In this document: piece after piece, positions 1-5,085 of the stretch
Layout: each line of letters starts with the position of its first letter
Numbering within the stretch: the first letter of the stretch is position 1
Source of the DNA: Candidatus Bathycorpusculum sp.
GTDB taxonomy: Archaea; Thermoproteota; Bathyarchaeia; Bathyarchaeales; Bathycorpusculaceae
NCBI GenBank assembly: GCA_009779045.1
Contig: WREZ01000111.1
Location: 1-5,085, forward strand
Reading direction: 5' to 3'
Length of the DNA: 5,085 nucleotides
Notes under the pieces: model-generated
What the model was told of the DNA's origin: nothing
Seen by the model: only the letters and a program-made list of their open reading frames with translations
Databases searched by the model: none
Position numbers and translations under genes: made by a program

Positions 1-19
1 GGCTCTTTTTGTTAGAGTT

Positions 20-43
20 TAAAATTTCATGCAAATTTTATAC
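20..43. promoter_or_regulatory. AT-rich dyad overlapping a TATA-like box
   Basis: Two 8-base arms, TAAAATTT at 20-27 and AAATTTTA at 33-40, are perfect inverted repeats separated by CATGC. The right arm runs into TTTTATAC (36-43), which resembles an archaeal TATA box. The reverse strand over the same bases reads GTATAAAAT, an equally good TATA-like box for a gene leaving the window to the left. A dyad on a TATA element is a common layout for a repressor operator, but AT-rich palindromes also arise by chance here. No gene can be seen that it would directly serve, since the first large gene begins about 300 bases downstream. Function is inference. Confidence 0.25.
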
Positions 44-80
44 ATCACACAGGATTACAACTACATGTTTATGATACACA

Positions 81-101
81 CTTAAACCTTAAACCTATAA
101 A
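81..101 (+). repeat. short tandem heptad repeat with TATA-like end
   Basis: CTTAAAC occurs twice back to back (81-94), followed by the degenerate third unit CTATAAA (95-101). The third unit continues into TATAAAAT (96-103), a good match to an archaeal TATA box. If used, it would start transcription near position 125 and give a 5' leader of roughly 215 bases for the gene at 341, or only a few bases for a 40-codon ORF at 133. The repeat is too short to be a mobile or CRISPR element. Its significance is uncertain. Confidence 0.25.
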
Positions 102-103
102 AT

Positions 104-290
104 CTGGCGAGCTGAATACATACAACTGGGGTATGTTGTGTTTGTTGTGTAAGTTTAGATTAGTAGCATGTGTTGTTGTTATTATTGGGGGACTGTTGTT
201 GTTTATTGGTAACTATTTATGGGTTTTTAGTTATAATTGTGTTTGTTTTCTGTAGTTGTATTTTTAATTGTTTTCTTTTTAGGTTAGATT
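104..290. other. non-coding C-poor leader/intergenic stretch
   Basis: This stretch between the TATA-like motifs and the first gene has no recognisable RNA gene or conserved ORF. It is strongly T/G-rich on the + strand: from 127 to 274 I count only four cytosines (167, 193, 213, 250). One 40-codon open frame (133-255) would encode a cysteine-containing peptide with a single hydrophobic stretch. A run of GGGG lies just before its ATG, too close for a normal ribosome binding site, and the TGT-rich base composition alone would give Cys, Val and Leu codons. I therefore do not call it a gene. Confidence 0.5.
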
Positions 291-306
291 GGAAAAGACT
301 TATCTT
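291..306 (+). promoter_or_regulatory. possible BRE/TATA promoter for the glycosylation operon
   Basis: The purine run GGAAAAG (291-297) followed by ACTTATCT resembles an archaeal BRE plus TATA arrangement. It would place the transcription start near 328, giving a short leader before the ATG at 341. An alternative TATA-like stretch, TTTATTATT (312-320), is spaced for leaderless transcription from about 341. Neither is a strong consensus match. Confidence 0.3.
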
Positions 307-340
307 TGTTTGTTTATTATTTTTTTAGTATTCTCTGGTG

Positions 341-1627
341 ATGGTGTTTGCTTTGAAGTTTGATTCACAGAAAATATCCATCTTGGTTTGCGTGTTTGTT
401 GTAGCTTTTGTACTTCGTGTTTTGTTGTTTTCTTTTCAAGGTTATCATGCTGATATGAATACTTTTGTTTCATGGTTTAATACTGCTGCTAATTCTGGTG
501 TTAAATTTTTTTATACTGATGTAAGTTGGTGTGATTATCCTCCTTTTAATGTTTATTTGTTTTGGGGGTTTGGTTCATTAGCTAAGTTGTTAGGTTTATT
601 TGGGACACCTTTTATTGCCTATATTGTAAAGTTGGTTCCTTGTTTTTTTGATTTGTTGGTTGCTGGTTTAATCTATTTATTTATTCGAAAGCAACTAAGT
701 TTTAAATTAAGTGTCCTATCTGTGATGCTTTATGTTTTTAATCCTGCGGTGATTTTTAATGCTGCCGTTTGGGGGCAGTTTGATGCTATTTATACTCTGT
801 TTTTGTTGTTATCTTTGATTTTTGCGTTAAAAAGTAAGCCTGAGCTTTCTGCGGTAAGTTTTGCTGTTAGTATTTTGACTAAGCCTCAGGCGATTGCGTT
901 GTTGCCTTTAATTGTGTTTGTAATTTTTAAGAAAAACGGTGTTAAACGTTTAATGTTCTCTATTGCAACGTTTACTGCAACTATTTTTGCTGTTATTTTA
1001 CCAATGCAGTGGAGTAATCCTGTAACTTTTCTTAGTGACATCTATTTTGGTGCATACAGTGGCTATGCTTACACATCTATTAACGCGTTTAATGTATGGG
1101 GTTTATTTGGTATGTGGCTTCCTGATGGTAACTTTTTTGTTTTAGGTTGGGTTATGTTTGCGGTTTTTTCGATTTTTGCTCTATATGTTTTAAATAAGCG
1201 TTGGGAAAAATCTGGGTCGATGCTTGTATTTTTTGTAGCGTTTATGCTTCTTTTTGCGTTTTTTATGTTACCCACACGTATTCATGAGCGTTACCTATTT
1301 CCTGCTATAAGTATTTTGGTTTTGATGTTTCCATTTGTTAAAAAAGCTAGACTTTTTTATAGTGTTATAACAGCGACTTTTTTGACAAATGTTGCTTATG
1401 TTTTATACTGGTTAAATCTTTATGTTGAGGCCGGTTACCCTTATGGTCCAAATCTTTCTGGGCACCTAATAGTTATGGTTGTTGGTATAGTTAATGTGCT
1501 TATGTTTTTATATGGTTCATTACTATTGTGGAGTGAATTTAAGGGTAAGTCATGTTTAAGAACTGAGCAATTATCTATAGTTAATACGCAGGAAAGGGGG
1601 AGGGTCACTAATGAGATACAACTTTAA
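341..1627 (+). CDS. Gpi18-like (GT87/COG5542-type) polytopic mannosyltransferase
   Basis: This encodes a 428-residue integral membrane glycosyltransferase that probably transfers mannose or another hexose from a polyprenyl-phosphate-sugar donor on the outer face of the membrane. About ten hydrophobic segments span the chain, the first at residues 12-32. After it come an Asp-containing loop (H36-A-D38-M) and DYPP (65-68), as in GT-C enzymes where the first-loop acidic residue is catalytic. Family-like motifs follow: WGQFDA (144-149), TKPQ (180-183) and HERYLFP (315-321). Donor and acceptor cannot be read from sequence. ATG 341 is chosen. GTG 338 directly precedes it in frame, and an in-frame stop lies at 326-328. 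GGTGAT (337-342) overlaps the ATG and is better spaced for a TTG at 353, which is a possible alternative start (MKFDSQK). The 3' end overlaps the next gene by 17 bp. Family call is secure, exact substrate is not. Confidence 0.85.
   Translation: MVFALKFDSQKISILVCVFVVAFVLRVLLFSFQGYHADMNTFVSWFNTAANSGVKFFYTDVSWCDYPPFNVYLFWGFGSLAKLLGLFGTPFIAYIVKLVPCFFDLLVAGLIYLFIRKQLSFKLSVLSVMLYVFNPAVIFNAAVWGQFDAIYTLFLLLSLIFALKSKPELSAVSFAVSILTKPQAIALLPLIVFVIFKKNGVKRLMFSIATFTATIFAVILPMQWSNPVTFLSDIYFGAYSGYAYTSINAFNVWGLFGMWLPDGNFFVLGWVMFAVFSIFALYVLNKRWEKSGSMLVFFVAFMLLFAFFMLPTRIHERYLFPAISILVLMFPFVKKARLFYSVITATFLTNVAYVLYWLNLYVEAGYPYGPNLSGHLIVMVVGIVNVLMFLYGSLLLWSEFKGKSCLRTEQLSIVNTQERGRVTNEIQL
1597..1604 (+). promoter_or_regulatory. 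strong Shine-Dalgarno site for the PMT gene
   Basis: The run GGGGAGGG contains GGAGG at 1599-1603, seven bases before ATG 1611. It lies inside the coding region of the upstream gene. This fixes the start of the PMT gene despite the 17 bp overlap, and supports coupled translation and an SD-using archaeon. Confidence 0.75.
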
Positions 1628-3374
1628 CTTCGGTTTAAACATAGCTAAAAAAGATGTTTTAACAATAGTTCTATTGTCATTGGTTTTCTTCTCTATGGCT
1701 GTAACGAATTTGGGTGCAACGCAAGTGCCCTCAAATAGTTTGACAGTAAACAGTGACACTACCCAAGTTGCAATAATAGATCTTGGGCATCCTGATTATG
1801 TTAGTAGTATATGTTTTTACATAAGGGATTGTAAAACCAGCAGTACAATAAAAATTTACACAAGCCAATATGATGATGTCTGGTTTGAATGTGCTGCAAT
1901 TGTTGCTAGTTATCCCTTTGCTTATATGAACTGGAATAATACTTACGTTTATCAAGTAGTCCAGTACATCCGTTTAGAGTTTGAGGCGCCGTCAAATATT
2001 GAAATAAATGAAGTGGCTATTCTTAACGGAGATAATCAAGTAATACCTGTTTTTTCAGTTAATAGTGAAAACAGCACCACCTCTAGTTTAGATTTTAATT
2101 TATTATTTGATGAACAAAGTCTTGTTGTGTTGCCTAACACTTACATGACTGAGACAATGTTTGATGAAGTGTACTTTACAAGAACATCTGAGCAGTATCT
2201 AAATTTACAGTGGCCCTATGAATGGACTCATCCGCCTTTTGGTAAGCTTGTTATTTCCACAGGTATTGCCGCTTTTGGTTTAAACCCTTTTGGTTGGCGT
2301 ATAATGGGTGTAATTTTTGGAACTTTAATGATACCGTTAATTTTTTTGTTAGGTAAAAAAATGTTTGGTTCTTATATTGGAGGTTTTTCTGCAGCTTTTT
2401 TGCTTACTTTTGATTTTATGCATTTTTCAGAGGCTCGTTTGGGTATTACTGATACGTATGTTGTGTTTTTTTCGTTGCTTTCGCATTTGTGTTTCTTTAT
2501 ATATTTTAGTAATGTGATAAAGAAGGGTTGGCAAAATGCAAGTGTTGTGCCTTTGTTGTTTTCTTTTGTGTTTTTTGCTCTTGGTTTTTCCACTAAATGG
2601 TTAGTGCTTTTTGGGTTCTTAGGTGAATTAGCTATTTTAGTAATGCTACGTCTCTCTGAGGTGATGCGTTGTAACAATAGTTTTTCAGATAAATTATATG
2701 ATTTATTTGATTATCGTTACCTTTACCTTTTAGTATTTATTTTTGTAGCTATAGGTGTCTATTTTATAACTTATATCCCTGATGTACTAGCCGGTAGGCC
2801 TATTTCTAGTCTAGTTGAGCTTCAGAATTCTATGTATGCTTATCATGCTGATCCTATTGGTCTTGATCATCCCTATTCTTCTCCTACTTGGAGTTGGCCC
2901 ATAATTATGAGGCCTCTTTGGCTCTACTTTAGCACTTTATCTGGCGGTATGCGTTCAACTATTAGTTTATTTGGTAACCCCGCGGTCTGGTGGGTTGGTT
3001 TTGTTGCAATTTTAGCTCTTACGGGTTTTTGTCTCTTTCGAGTTGTTGTTTATATTAGGAAACGTTTTATGCAAAAAATTGAGCTTTCTGTTGTGTTTTT
3101 ATCTGTTGTTTTCTTTGCTCAATGGTTACCTTACTTTTTTGTGAGTCGTGGTTTATTTATTTATCATTATTATGTTAATGTGCCAATTCTTTGTCTTGGT
3201 TCAACCTATTTTATTAGCAAGTATTGGAAATATACCTGGATGAAGCTTGCTGCATTGATCTATTTTATAGCGGTAGTTGCACTATTTGTGTTGTTCTATC
3301 CAGTAATCTCCGGTATGCCTGTGTTAACTGTGACGGCTGAGAGTTTAAGGTGGTTTACTCAATGGGTGTTTTAA
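1611..3374 (+). CDS. GT39 protein O-mannosyltransferase (PMT) with discoidin-like N-terminal domain
   Basis: This 587-residue GT-C membrane enzyme probably moves a mannose from dolichyl-phosphate-mannose to Ser/Thr of exported proteins. TM1 lies at residues 16-34. Residues about 40-145 form a soluble beta-rich segment resembling F5/8C (discoidin) carbohydrate-binding domains: IDLG (56-59), IKIYTS (80-85), VW (90-91), VQYIRLEFE (117-125), and EINEVAILNG (131-140). The catalytic-type Asp-Glu pair is D185-E186 in MFDEVYF. HPPFGK (207-212), GWR (228-230) and ARLG-TD (275-281) follow. Then come HPY (420-422) and RP (434-435). The C-terminal PMT_4TMC-like part carries SRG-FIYHYY (512-521) and a YPVISGMP-type tail. 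Two N-glycosylation sequons, N109-N-T and N154-S-T, lie in the outer segment. Start and ribosome site are clear. It overlaps the following GT2 gene by 13 bp. PMT identity is firm; the acceptor and the sugar bound by the extra domain are unknown. Confidence 0.92.
   Translation: MRYNFNFGLNIAKKDVLTIVLLSLVFFSMAVTNLGATQVPSNSLTVNSDTTQVAIIDLGHPDYVSSICFYIRDCKTSSTIKIYTSQYDDVWFECAAIVASYPFAYMNWNNTYVYQVVQYIRLEFEAPSNIEINEVAILNGDNQVIPVFSVNSENSTTSSLDFNLLFDEQSLVVLPNTYMTETMFDEVYFTRTSEQYLNLQWPYEWTHPPFGKLVISTGIAAFGLNPFGWRIMGVIFGTLMIPLIFLLGKKMFGSYIGGFSAAFLLTFDFMHFSEARLGITDTYVVFFSLLSHLCFFIYFSNVIKKGWQNASVVPLLFSFVFFALGFSTKWLVLFGFLGELAILVMLRLSEVMRCNNSFSDKLYDLFDYRYLYLLVFIFVAIGVYFITYIPDVLAGRPISSLVELQNSMYAYHADPIGLDHPYSSPTWSWPIIMRPLWLYFSTLSGGMRSTISLFGNPAVWWVGFVAILALTGFCLFRVVVYIRKRFMQKIELSVVFLSVVFFAQWLPYFFVSRGLFIYHYYVNVPILCLGSTYFISKYWKYTWMKLAALIYFIAVVALFVLFYPVISGMPVLTVTAESLRWFTQWVF
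3347..3353 (+). promoter_or_regulatory. Shine-Dalgarno site for the GT2 gene
   Basis: AAGGTGG contains GGTG at 3349-3352, nine bases before ATG 3362, inside the end of the PMT coding region. It favours ATG 3362 over the in-frame GTG at 3350, which overlaps this site. Confidence 0.55.
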
Positions 3375-4105
3375 AAACGCAAAATTTGAACAAGGGATCC
3401 TTAGATTGTACCATTGTACTTCCAGCTATAAATGAGGCAGACATACTTGAGCAGGCTGTAAAAAAGATTAGTCAAGCGCTCAAAGCTTGTGGTTGTACTT
3501 ATGAGATAATAATAGCTGAAGATGGCAGTACCGATGGTACAGACAAGAAAGCTGCTGAGCTTTCACAAAGCTTACCCTGTGTTTGTCACTTGCATAGTGA
3601 TAAGCGTCTTGGTCGTGGTAAGGCGTTGTCTAACTCTTTTAGACAATCGCATGGTAAGGTTTTAATTTATATGGACGTAGACTTAGCTACTGACCTTAAG
3701 CATTTAAGTCAATTAATAAGTGCAGTTACTGTGGAAGGTTATCTGTTAGCGACTGGTTCAAGAATGTTTTCTCAAAGTAAAGCTAAACGTACTTTTACAC
3801 GTGCTTTTGTTTCTAAAGTCTACAATTTTATGGTGCGTTTAATTCTTAAGTCTAAGGTTAAGGATCATCAGTGTGGGTTTAAAGCGTTTCAGCGTGTAAT
3901 GTTGTTGTCTTTGCTTGATGAAGTTGATGCTAAGCATTGGTTTTGGGATACTGAGGTTCTTGTTCGTGCTCAACGTAAAGGGTATAAAGTTAAAGAGTTT
4001 CCTGTTGAATGGGGTAGTACACGTGAAACTAAAGTTAAACTCTTTCATGATTCTTTTGATATGGGGCTGAAAATTTTCGTTTTATGGTTGCATTTGTCTT
4101 TTTGA
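3362..4105 (+). CDS. GT2 dolichyl-phosphate mannose/glucose synthase-like glycosyltransferase
   Basis: This 247-residue GT-A enzyme should transfer a hexose from a nucleotide sugar (GDP-Man or UDP-Glc) to a dolichyl-type phosphate on the cytoplasmic side, supplying donor for the two upstream GT-C enzymes. Visible motifs are the opening strand VLPAINE (19-25), the nucleotide-binding EDGSTDGT (53-60), LGRGKA (83-88), and the metal-binding DVD (105-107). GSR (132-134), the acceptor-side DHQCGFKAF (168-176), and the WFWDTEVLVRAQRKG helix (193-207) followed by FPVEW (213-217) complete the DPM1/ALG5-type pattern. Unlike many archaeal relatives it has no C-terminal membrane domain or GtrA fusion; it ends with a short hydrophobic helix (about 232-247) that may lie on the membrane. 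ATG 3362 is supported by GGTG upstream; a GTG at 3350 would add four residues. Mannose versus glucose cannot be decided from sequence, although the neighbouring PMT favours mannose. Confidence 0.88.
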   Translation: MGVLKTQNLNKGSLDCTIVLPAINEADILEQAVKKISQALKACGCTYEIIIAEDGSTDGTDKKAAELSQSLPCVCHLHSDKRLGRGKALSNSFRQSHGKVLIYMDVDLATDLKHLSQLISAVTVEGYLLATGSRMFSQSKAKRTFTRAFVSKVYNFMVRLILKSKVKDHQCGFKAFQRVMLLSLLDEVDAKHWFWDTEVLVRAQRKGYKVKEFPVEWGSTRETKVKLFHDSFDMGLKIFVLWLHLSF

Positions 4106-4190
4106 TTTTTACCAATAAATTCTGAGAAATATTTACGTCTGATTTTTAGTTACCTGTGATGTTTGATAAGTATCTGTTTTTGCTTCTTCT
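4099..4190 (+). terminator. T-tract termination zone after the glycosylation operon
   Basis: The TGA stop of the GT2 gene sits between two T5 runs (4099-4103 and 4106-4110). Two further T5 tracts follow at 4142-4146 and 4177-4181, the latter continuing as GCTTCTTCT. Archaeal RNA polymerase can terminate at such U-rich tracts without a hairpin. However, equal or longer T runs also occur inside the genes here, so the exact end point is uncertain. Confidence 0.35.
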
Positions 4191-4349
4191 AGATGTTTGT
4201 TATAAGTTATTTTGTGTATGTTAGTGTTGTGTAGTTAAGTGTTGTATGTTGGTTTTTGTGAAAGTTTGTTAAACATTTTTGGTTGTGGTTAATAATAGTG
4301 GTTTAGGCGTTTTTTAGTAGGTATTTGTGATGTATTTTGTTGCTTTTGT
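4191..4349. other. gene-free, nearly cytosine-free spacer
   Basis: No ORF of interest, tRNA, rRNA or clear small RNA is visible. Between 4190 and 4342 the + strand has only two cytosines (4274 and 4308), and an 83-base part is C-free. It is mostly T, G and A in GTGT/TTAGT-like words. An RNA copied from it could hardly form G-C pairs, so it would be largely unstructured. Confidence 0.6.
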
Positions 4350-4364
4350 AAGAAGCATTAAATC
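4350..4364 (+). promoter_or_regulatory. possible promoter of the arcadin-like gene
   Basis: A purine run AAGAAG (4350-4355), like an archaeal BRE, is followed by CATTAAATC (4356-4364), a weak TATA-like box. It would give a transcription start near 4387 and a leader of about 12 bases containing GTGAG (4390-4394 region) upstream of ATG 4399. The match is modest. Confidence 0.3.
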
Positions 4365-4398
4365 TCAGTTATTAGTTGTTTTCTTTAAGTGAGCGATT

Positions 4399-4722
4399 AT
4401 GTTTCGTGTAAGAGTTAACAAAATTGAGTCAAGTCGTGATGTAGATGGAAATCTGGGTAAAAGAATTGAGCTTCTCGAGGAACGTGAGTTAAATCCTTAT
4501 GTGTTAAGACCGCAAACTGATGAAGCAAAAATGGCGCAAGACATTATGCAAGCTTTGCAACAACAGATGCCTTTCTTGCCTCAACGTCAACAAATAGCTA
4601 CACCAAAACTTATCTTGTTTCTAACTGAGCAGGAGTATGATAGCTTAGGCATAGTTTTTGATGTAAATCAAGTCTATGAGGTAGTTTTGGAAAATCAGGC
4701 TATTCGTTTCAGAAAAGTCTAA
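4399..4722 (+). CDS. arcadin-1-like small protein
   Basis: This 107-residue soluble protein has no signal peptide or membrane segment. The N-terminal part (1-35) is charged and strand-like, with FRVRVNKIES (2-11) and IELLEERE (23-30). A Gln/Met-rich helix follows (about 40-65, including QALQQQMPF). The C-terminal segment has the pattern PKLILFLTEQEYDSLGI (69-85) and FDVNQVYEV (87-95), ending in RFRKV. The LFLTE-EY-LGI-FDVN-VYEV pattern resembles arcadin-1 proteins from memory. Arcadin-1 was named from the crenactin (archaeal actin) gene cluster, and its biochemical role is unknown. No crenactin or other arcadin gene is in this window, so the link rests on sequence resemblance alone. It appears to be a single-gene transcript: a 293-base spacer lies upstream and a terminator-like hairpin covers its stop codon. 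The start is the first ATG, with a weak GTGAG ribosome site. Confidence 0.55.
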   Translation: MFRVRVNKIESSRDVDGNLGKRIELLEERELNPYVLRPQTDEAKMAQDIMQALQQQMPFLPQRQQIATPKLILFLTEQEYDSLGIVFDVNQVYEVVLENQAIRFRKV

Positions 4723-4740
4723 CTTTTCTTTTCTTATTCT
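4711..4740 (+). terminator. hairpin across the stop codon plus pyrimidine tract
   Basis: AGAAAAGT (4711-4718) and ACTTTTCT (4722-4729) are perfect inverted repeats with a 3-base loop, CTA. A T-rich run (TTTCTTATTCT) follows to 4740. The TAA stop codon (4720-4722) lies in the loop and first base of the right arm, so the hairpin includes the last codons of the arcadin-like gene. The stem is A-T rich with only two G-C pairs, but the T-rich tail makes a terminator the best reading. Confidence 0.5.
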
Positions 4741-4773
4741 GTTGGGCGAAATGCTGTGTTGTTAGTGTATGTG

Positions 4774-4781
4774 TTAAAATA
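4774..4781 (+). promoter_or_regulatory. TATA-like box spaced for leaderless acylphosphatase mRNA
   Basis: TTAAAATA is centred about 26 bases before ATG 4803, the usual distance from an archaeal TATA box to the transcription start. No ribosome binding site is visible before the ATG. Together these suggest a leaderless or nearly leaderless transcript. Confidence 0.35.
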
Positions 4782-4802
4782 GTTTGAAAAATAGCGTTTG
4801 GT

Positions 4803-5079
4803 ATGTCAAAAGTGCGTGTTCATATCTATGTAACAGGTAACGTTCAGGGTGTTTTTTTTTAGGCAGAATACTAAACGTCAGGCTCAATATTGTGGTGTCT
4901 GTGGTTGGGTTAGTAATTTGTCTGATGGGCGTGTTGAGGCGGTTTTTGAAGGTGAGACTGTGGCTGTTAAAGAAGTTGTAGACTACTGTCATCATGGGCC
5001 TTCGTTTGCTAAAGTTGAGCATGTTGAAGTGTTTTTTGAAGATTACACGGGCGATTTTTTAGATTTTTGCGTAAAATAA
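4803..5079 (+). CDS. acyP: acylphosphatase, reading frame broken at a T9 run
   Basis: Acylphosphatases hydrolyse acyl phosphates such as acetyl-phosphate and 1,3-bisphosphoglycerate in the cytoplasm. ATG 4803 opens the frame MSKVRVHIYVTGNVQGVFF and then meets TAG at 4860-4862. Skipping one T of the run at 4852-4860 continues with RQNTKR... to TAA 5077-5079. The joined product has 91 residues, the normal family length. It shows the phosphate-binding loop GNVQGVFFR (12-20) with catalytic Arg20, GWVSN (34-38) with catalytic Asn38, DGRVEAVFEG (41-50), and a GP-x-x-A-x-V-x-x-V segment. The break falls exactly between the loop and the catalytic Arg. A start at GTG 4849 would lack the loop and is unlikely to give an active enzyme. 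The intact, conserved sequence on both sides argues for a homopolymer sequence error, slippage or +1 frameshifting over old decay. Family identity is firm; functionality as written is not. Confidence 0.85.
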
Positions 5080-5085
5080 TTAGTA

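Noticed and set aside
81..101. CRISPR-like or transposon-end repeat
   Set aside because: Only three 7-base units without spacers, no flanking duplication and no transposase or Cas gene nearby.
1069..1275. Minus-strand open frames inside the large genes (for example here, and at 2372-2677 and 3839-4048)
   Set aside because: They lie opposite strongly family-like coding regions, show no recognisable motifs, and are expected by chance opposite low-GC membrane-protein genes.
3350..3361. GTG 3350 as start of the GT2 gene
   Set aside because: It overlaps the GGTG ribosome-site-like motif that is well placed for ATG 3362, and adds only four unconserved-looking residues.
4141..4340. Box C/D-type guide RNA in the spacer, suggested by GTGATGT words near 4156 and 4327
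   Set aside because: The C-box match is imperfect and no CTGA box follows at a suitable distance in either case.
4860..4874. UAG read through as pyrrolysine or another amino acid
   Set aside because: The zero frame after TAG gives only three more codons (GCA GAA TAC) before TAA at 4872-4874, so read-through cannot restore the protein; a frame change is required.
4774..5022. Minus-strand 82-codon frame at the end of the window
   Set aside because: It is antisense to conserved acylphosphatase sequence and to the spacer before it; no family resemblance is visible.
4849..5079. GTG 4849 as the true start of a 76-residue acylphosphatase
   Set aside because: It would omit the phosphate-binding loop and first strand, which are present and intact just upstream in another frame from ATG 4803.

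Overview
The window looks like chromosomal DNA from a low-GC archaeon. The indicators are: genes for polyprenyl-phosphate-dependent glycosyltransferases of the kind that glycosylate archaeal surface proteins; a small protein resembling arcadin-1, so far known to me only from archaea; GGAGG- and GGTG-type ribosome binding sites at overlapping genes; purine-plus-TATA promoter-like motifs; and T-rich 3' ends instead of strong GC hairpins. A Bathyarchaeia-like or related lineage would fit, but that placement is inference. All recognisable genes are on the + strand.

Layout. Positions 1-340 hold no convincing gene. They contain an AT-rich dyad fused to a TATA-like box, a small tandem heptad repeat with another TATA-like box, and a long C-poor, T/G-rich stretch. 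Positions 341-4105 are one tight block of three genes with 17 bp and 13 bp overlaps: a Gpi18-like/GT87-type polytopic mannosyltransferase, a GT39 (PMT) protein mannosyltransferase with an extra discoidin-like domain, and a GT2 dolichyl-phosphate-sugar synthase. Positions 4106-4398 are an almost cytosine-free spacer. Positions 4399-4722 encode a 107-residue arcadin-1-like protein whose stop codon sits inside a hairpin followed by a pyrimidine tract. Positions 4803-5079 encode an acylphosphatase whose frame is broken by one extra T in a T9 run, directly before the catalytic arginine codon.

How the genes work together. The GT2 enzyme should load a hexose (mannose or glucose) onto a dolichyl-type phosphate at the cytoplasmic face. 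The two multi-membrane-span enzymes should then use the flipped lipid-linked sugar on the outer face: the PMT on protein Ser/Thr, the Gpi18-like enzyme on a glycan or lipid acceptor. The overlaps suggest co-transcription and translational coupling. The arcadin-like and acylphosphatase genes appear to be separate transcription units.

Most notable observations: the +1 frameshift at T9-AG in the acylphosphatase gene, which is either a sequence error, a pseudogene or recoding; the discoidin-like insertion in the PMT; the stop-codon hairpin; and the C-depleted spacers. I did not find convincing evidence for a wholly new multi-gene system.
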